Assembly (NCBI RefSeq): GCF_027887165.1
Contig: NC_077227.1
Span: forward strand, 351,793,207-351,857,206
Length of the DNA stretch: 64,000 nt
Direction: 5' to 3'
DNA from: Monodelphis domestica
Taxonomy: Eukaryota; Chordata; Mammalia; Didelphimorphia; Didelphidae
Shown piece by piece: positions 61,101 to 64,000 of the stretch (positions are counted from its first letter, which is position 1; each line of letters begins with the position of its first letter). The notes under the pieces are model-generated. The model searched no databases. It was not told where the DNA came from and worked only from the letters and a program-made list of their open reading frames with translations. The position numbers and the translations under genes are program-made.

Positions 61101-63638
61101 TCTCCCAAGCAAATTGTAAATATTCAAAAATTGAGTGTTTCTACCACTAAGAAACAGTTAAGAGCAATTTTAGGAGCAACAGGGTTTTGTAGACAATGGA
61201 TCTCTTGCTATGGGGAAATTACTAAGCCCCTTATAGCACTAACAAGAGATTCAGTCCCTGAACCACTTAAATTAGAGCCAGAACATCTGTCAGCTCTATC
61301 AGATCTAAAACAGGCTATTCTGTCTGCCCTTGCTCTAGGCATCCCAGATTACAACAAGCCATTTACTTTGTATGTACATAAGTGGAGAGGGGTAGCTTCA
61401 GGTGTTTTAACTCAAACTTTGGGACTTTCTCAGCACCCAATTGCTTATTATTCAGCCCAGCTGGACCCAGTAGCTTCAGGAGTACCATCATGTCTTAGAG
61501 GAGTAGCTGCTACAGCTTTACTAGTGACAAAAACTGTTGCTCTAGTATTGGGATACCCATTAACAATTATGTGCCCACATGAAGTAGAAGCATTATTGCT
61601 GAGGCATAGAACACAGGTATTTTCTGATCAGCAAATTACAAGGTATGAAATAACCTTATTAAATAATGAAAATATCACTTTAAAACACTGTACAACCCTT
61701 AATCCTGCCACCTTGCTTCCACATTTACCAACTTCAGGAGAACCATTACACAGTTGTGAAACACTAGTGTCCATGGCAGAAAAGTCTTGAGATAATCTCT
61801 TGGATTATCCCTTAGACAATCCAGATCTGGTCTTATTTACTTATGGTTCTTCATTTCTATGAGGGATGGCATACACTACATTGGAGTTGCTGTAGTCACA
61901 GAATTTGCCACTGAGTGGTCAGCTTCCCTGCCCTCTAATATTAGTGCTCAAGGTGCAGAACTCATAGCTCTGAAACATGCCTGTATAATTGCCAAGGATA
62001 AAAAGACAACAATTTATACGGATTCTAAATATGCTTTTGGCATTTGTCACTCAGTTGGGATGCTATGGCTCCAGAGAGGATTTTTAACCTTAGCTGGAAA
62101 ATCCATAGCTAATGCAGAAAATATTAATGAAGTTCTTTCTGCTGTCCAGCTGCCTGAAGCCCTAGCTGTAGTTCACTACATCACTGATCTGCCCATACAG
62201 GTGGCACTGACCCTGCCTCTAGGGGAAATGACCAGGCAGGTACTGCTGCAAAGCTAGTGGCCATAGAAGGGCCTGAATTAATTTTAACATTAACAACCAC
62301 TGATGACTTAAATTTATTATTTTCCTATAGTGAAAATGAAGTGGAAAAATGGAAGCAAAAATTCAAAGCAAAACAGATTCATGGAGTATGGGTGTCATCT
62401 GAAGGAAAACCCCTACTCCCTAGAAGTTTCTATCACCAAATTTGCCAATCTGTTCATAAAAATGGTCAGTTTTGTACCCAGGGCATCATGGACTCTGTTA
62501 AGAGAGTATGGATAGCCCTTGGTATAACTACCATAGCCTCTAAAGTATGTACAGCCTGCTCTACCTGCCAAGTAGTATATAATCAACATGCCTTTTGTGG
62601 CAAAGCCTTTGGTGGATATCCTCTGGCTTACACACTTTTTGAGCACCTACAGATAAATTTCATAACAATGTCAAAGGCTGGACAATGTAAATTTTGTCTA
62701 GTCATAGTAGATAACTGACCAGATGGCCGGAAGCATTTCCTACAGCCCAAGCCACAGTGGCTTTTGTTGTTAAGGTGCTTTTAAAAGAGATTATTCCTCA
62801 TTTTGGTCTGCCAGCACATATTAATTCAGATAGAGGAGGTCATTTTACTGATTCTGTTCTAAATCAGATATATTCTTGCTTAGGGATAACTTCCAAATTC
62901 CATGTTCCATATCATCCCCAGAGCTTGGACCAAGTTGAAAGAATGAAGTCTAGGGTTCAACATCTCCATTTACCCTAGACTTCATTAATACATTAGAACA
63001 CAGACCACAGAATGTCAGAGCTGGAAGGAGCTTAGAACACAAAACACAGAATGCCACAGATAGGACTCTTAGAATCTGTTTCAGGGGGCAGCTGGGTGGC
63101 TCAGTGGACTGAGAGCCAGGTCCAGAGATGGGAGGTCCTGGGTTCAAATCTGGCCTCAGATACTTCCTAGCTGTGTGACCCTGGATAAGTCACTTAATGT
63201 CCAATGCCTAGCTTTTACCACTCTTCTGCCTTGGAACCAATACACAATATTGATTCTAAGATGGAAGGTAAGGGTTTAAAAAACAAACAAATAAAAATAA
63301 CAAATCTATTTGGACACATAATTCTTTGCCTAATTCTCCCCCAGACCAACAGGAGCTCTTTGTTCCCACTGAAGACTATTATGAAGTGGTACAGCTTCGG
63401 ACCAACCAGCCAACTCTGCTGCCCTGCCAGGTGACCAGCCCAGAGGCCCAAGTTACTCTGCACAGGGAGTTCCCCCCTGAGGAGGTTGCTGTGGATGGAG
63501 TGGATATCTCCTTTGATGCCAAGAAGGGCTTCACTATCCATAGACCACGGGCCTCACTGGCTGGCTCCCTCTTCTGCATGGCCAGCCTAGGGGGCATTCA
63601 CCAGATCTCTACCAAATACATACTGATCTATATCAACT
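55066..63638 (+). CDS. PDGFRL-like: PDGFRL-family secreted Ig-domain protein (partial, exons 1-4)
   Basis: This is a gene of the platelet-derived growth factor receptor-like family: a secreted, kinase-less protein whose Ig domains resemble the extracellular part of PDGF/VEGF receptors. Four coding exons (55066-55123, 58126-58495, 58904-59055, 63345-63638) give 291 codons with no stop, all with GT-AG borders. Residues 1-19 are a signal peptide. Residues 20-90 are a basic, proline-rich linker. An Ig domain spans about 91-193 (Cys121, Trp128, D-T-G-E-Y-S-C ending at Cys168, sequons at Asn157 and Asn186). A second Ig-like domain is at 194-291 (Cys221, Cys271). The family ends in a third Ig domain, which must lie beyond the window. 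Resemblance to the human PDGFRL I remember is clear ('GELFVP'/'QELFVP', 'VTLHREFP', 'QIS-KY') but only about half of positions agree, so a paralogue is likely. The ligand is unknown. Confidence 0.88.
55415..55650 (+). repeat. MIR-type SINE in intron 1
   Basis: 'gaactttggttctggaattgggagag...gcctcagttgccttacc...gctgttgtcgaaaaagcactttgtaaac' and a TTATTATTA tail. Confidence 0.7.
55805..56055 (-). mobile_element. MAR1-type CORE-SINE in intron 1, minus orientation
   Basis: 'gacctcatttgggtttttcttggcag', 'gtggtttgccatttccttcttcag' and 'gaggaaactgaggccaacagggtcaag'. Confidence 0.85.
56060..56695. other. Intron 1, no feature recognised
   Basis: Unique intronic sequence with an A-rich run at 56475-56495. 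Confidence 0.4.
56700..56835 (+). repeat. MIR-type SINE in intron 1
   Basis: 'gtgatagaaagagctctgcatttag...atgtatgtgatcttagataaagccc'. Confidence 0.6.
57121..57305 (+). mobile_element. Marsupial SINE in intron 1
   Basis: 'taggggcagctagatggctcacttgac ... cttcctggttgtgtgac ... tgccttggaaccaatacttcg'. Inserted in an L2-like piece ('agcacctagcatgtgcaaggccac' at 57053 on its left, 'cccactaggagctgac' on its right). Confidence 0.9.
57650..57785 (+). repeat. MIR-type SINE in intron 1
   Basis: 'gtgaatttggtcaatcccttatctcttctgggccttagtttcccc...gagggaattgaattaggttg'. Confidence 0.65.
58126..58495 (+). CDS. PDGFRL-like: Exon 2: basic linker and first half of Ig domain 1
   Basis: The acceptor follows a long CT-rich tract (ctcttttcaatag|CAAAAAGC). 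It encodes residues 20-142: a Lys/Pro/Ser-rich stretch, then 'GQFQKVGDSLSLRAGDALEL' with Cys121 and Trp128. The donor CTCAG|GTATAG leaves two bases (phase 2). The reading frame stays open past the donor for about 130 nt by chance. Confidence 0.93.
58904..59055 (+). CDS. PDGFRL-like: Exon 3: second half of Ig domain 1
   Basis: Acceptor ttcatttttttag|AATCAAGC. It encodes residues 143-193 with 'NSTIADTGEYSCW', the usual Ig D-x-G-x-Y-x-C motif, two extra cysteines (173 and 178) and sequons NST and NKT. Donor TACAG|GTATAT, phase 1. Short intron 2 (408 bp). Confidence 0.93.
59070..59254 (+). repeat. 39-bp tandem repeat beside the exon 3 donor
   Basis: About four and a half units of 'gaatgtcagagctagaagagg' + 'cttagaacacagaccaca'. 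The first, more diverged unit starts only 14 bases after the exon 3 splice donor. The unit looks like an L3/CR1-type phrase ('cagaatgtcagagctggaagg') that expanded in tandem. One more unit continues at 62997-63055, beyond the retroviral insertion, so the array pre-dates that insertion. Confidence 0.9.
59255..59554 (-). repeat. LTR of the intronic retrovirus, minus orientation
   Basis: 300 bp. In minus sense it starts TGTATAAATGG and carries AATAAACCTCATAAAA near its end. It aligns with the solo LTR at 43074-43433. Just outside it the minus strand reads 'gtctcaggggaa', a polypurine tract, identifying it as a 3' LTR of a minus-strand element. Confidence 0.78.
59555..60998 (-). other. Non-coding 3' interior of the intronic retrovirus
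   Basis: AT-rich, with (AAT)n at about 59925-59943 and a C8 run. No env-like frame on either strand. The last base pairs before the LTR form the purine tract, so this part belongs with the minus-strand LTR. Confidence 0.5.
60999..62978 (+). pseudogene. Retroviral pol remnant, plus strand
   Basis: Four open pieces in order. 60999-61790 is the RT palm end/connection ('PKVECLGFIL', 'LRAILGATGFCRQWI', 'PDYNKPFTLYV', 'HPIAYYSAQLDPVA'). About 61820-62257 is RNase H, frameshifted, with 'FTYGSS' where Asp is expected, then 'GAELIALKHA' and 'TIYTDSKYAFG'. 62257-62718 is the integrase zinc region ('CTACSTCQVV') and core start with 'LQINF', an Asn in place of the catalytic Asp. 62757-62940 holds 'NSDRGGHF' and 'QVERM'. 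The class is gammaretrovirus-like. The catalytic YxDD part, integrase tail and env are missing. Confidence 0.82.
62942..62992 (-). repeat. Right terminus: LTR start with 14-bp inverted repeat
   Basis: AATGAAGTCTAGGG (62942-62955) and its exact complement CCCTAGACTTCATT (62973-62986) flank a 17-bp loop. In minus sense the loop and left arm are the first ~31 bases of the LTR. The right arm is an extra 16 bases inserted after the terminal TGTA. Confidence 0.75.
63083..63292 (+). mobile_element. Marsupial SINE in intron 3
   Basis: A complete, little-diverged copy: 'ggggcagctgggtggctcagtgg', 'tagctgtgtgaccctgg' and 'cttctgccttggaaccaat', with an A-rich tail. It ends only about 50 bp before the exon 4 acceptor. 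Confidence 0.93.
63345..63638 (+). CDS. PDGFRL-like: Exon 4: second Ig-like domain
   Basis: Acceptor aattctcccccag|ACCAACAG. It encodes residues 194-291 with 'ELFVPTEDYYEVV', 'TLLPCQV', 'VTLHREFPPEEV' and 'GSLFCMA'. Donor CAACT|GTGAGT, phase 1. At least one more exon must follow outside the window. Confidence 0.94.
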
Positions 63639-64000
63639 GTGAGTCCTGGAACCTGAGGGCAAGGGGCCAGGGCAGAGGTGGTGTGTGTGGTGGGAAGGTA
63701 GTGGGAAGATGGCTTGGCAAGAGGGGTAAGAGGCTGGTTGGAGCCTTGGATTTAGCAAGGAAGAGTTAAGATTTCTGTCCTAGGGAATCTAACCAGGAAA
63801 TCCACAAATGGTCCAAATCAGGGCTTGACTTATTGTCCTGTAGCAGCTGTTCAGGGAGCTGGATCTGAAATGGGTCAAAGTGAGAACAGCTGACCAGGTA
63901 GTCAGGTCTAATAATAGGAGCTTCCATTTCAATGGTGCTTGACAATTGTATGACCTCATGAGGTAGATAGTTTGAGGGATCTTGGAGGCAAATGATTATA
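63639..64000 (+). other. Start of intron 4
   Basis: Follows the donor GTGAGT. No further exon is visible before the window ends. A MIR-like phrase ('ggagcttccatttcaatggtgcttgac') is at about 63918. Confidence 0.6.

Larger units (their letters stand above)
59255..62992. mobile_element. Rearranged endogenous retrovirus in intron 3
   Basis: Flanked by TTAG at 59251-59254 and 62993-62996, inside the 39-bp tandem array. The outer ends are TGTAAAAATT and AATACA. The left 300 bp is an LTR in minus orientation. It is followed by about 1.4 kb of non-coding sequence, then pol on the plus strand. At the right end is a short minus-oriented LTR start. One target duplication around parts of opposite sense indicates an inverted or recombined provirus that integrated once, or was rearranged after integration without losing its ends. 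Confidence 0.8.

Noticed and set aside
63083..63292. tRNA-gene-like B-box text ('ggttcaaatc') in many SINEs
   Set aside because: This is the tRNA-derived head of the SINE family; no cloverleaf with an anticodon arm can be supported at any copy.

Overview
This is a mammalian, very probably marsupial, nuclear window. The evidence is the repeat content. There are many copies of a marsupial-type tRNA-derived SINE (head like 'gggcagctagatggctcagtgga', core 'agctgtgtgaccctgg', tail 'cttctgccttggaaccaat'). There are also longer MAR/MON-type CORE-SINEs, marsupial L1 3' ends, abundant old L2 and L3/CR1 fragments, and marsupial endogenous retroviruses. I cannot name the species. No bacterial, phage, plasmid or CRISPR features are present. 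Repeat family names rest on recalled consensus patterns, not on a library search, and repeat ends are approximate unless a target-site duplication (TSD) is given.

The one well-supported gene is at the right end on the + strand. It is a secreted, immunoglobulin-domain protein of the PDGFRL (platelet-derived growth factor receptor-like) family. Four coding exons lie at 55066-55123, 58126-58495, 58904-59055 and 63345-63638, and the gene runs out of the window. All exons keep frame, give 291 codons and have GT-AG borders. The protein looks too diverged from the human PDGFRL I remember to be the plain orthologue, so it may be a paralogue.

Layout: 1-15400 is intergenic or intronic sequence with SINE, L2 and L1 pieces and a solo LTR (6697-7159, TSD CCTG) inside a SINE. 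A CpG island at about 15595-16450 has a strong minus-strand splice donor at 16136, and a possible 34-nt minus-strand exon with an ATG lies at 6155-6188. They may belong to one minus-strand gene, but no protein homology supports this. From 18516 to about 38085 is a stack of retroelements: an L1 with a 17-bp TSD; an L1 5' UTR containing a truncated L1; an LTR of a minus-strand retrovirus; and a 9.4-kb provirus (23154-32587, TSD CTTT, two LTRs, tRNA-Thr-type primer site) with a decayed pol and env and its own L1 insertion. A further LTR (35189-35837) and an old L1 follow. From 38100 to 54600 is old L2/MIR/SINE sequence, another solo LTR (43074-43433) and a roughly 700-bp pyrimidine tetranucleotide tract (52565-53274).

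Intron 3 of the PDGFRL-like gene carries a rearranged retrovirus (59255-62992, TSD TTAG). Its LTR points one way and its broken pol the other.
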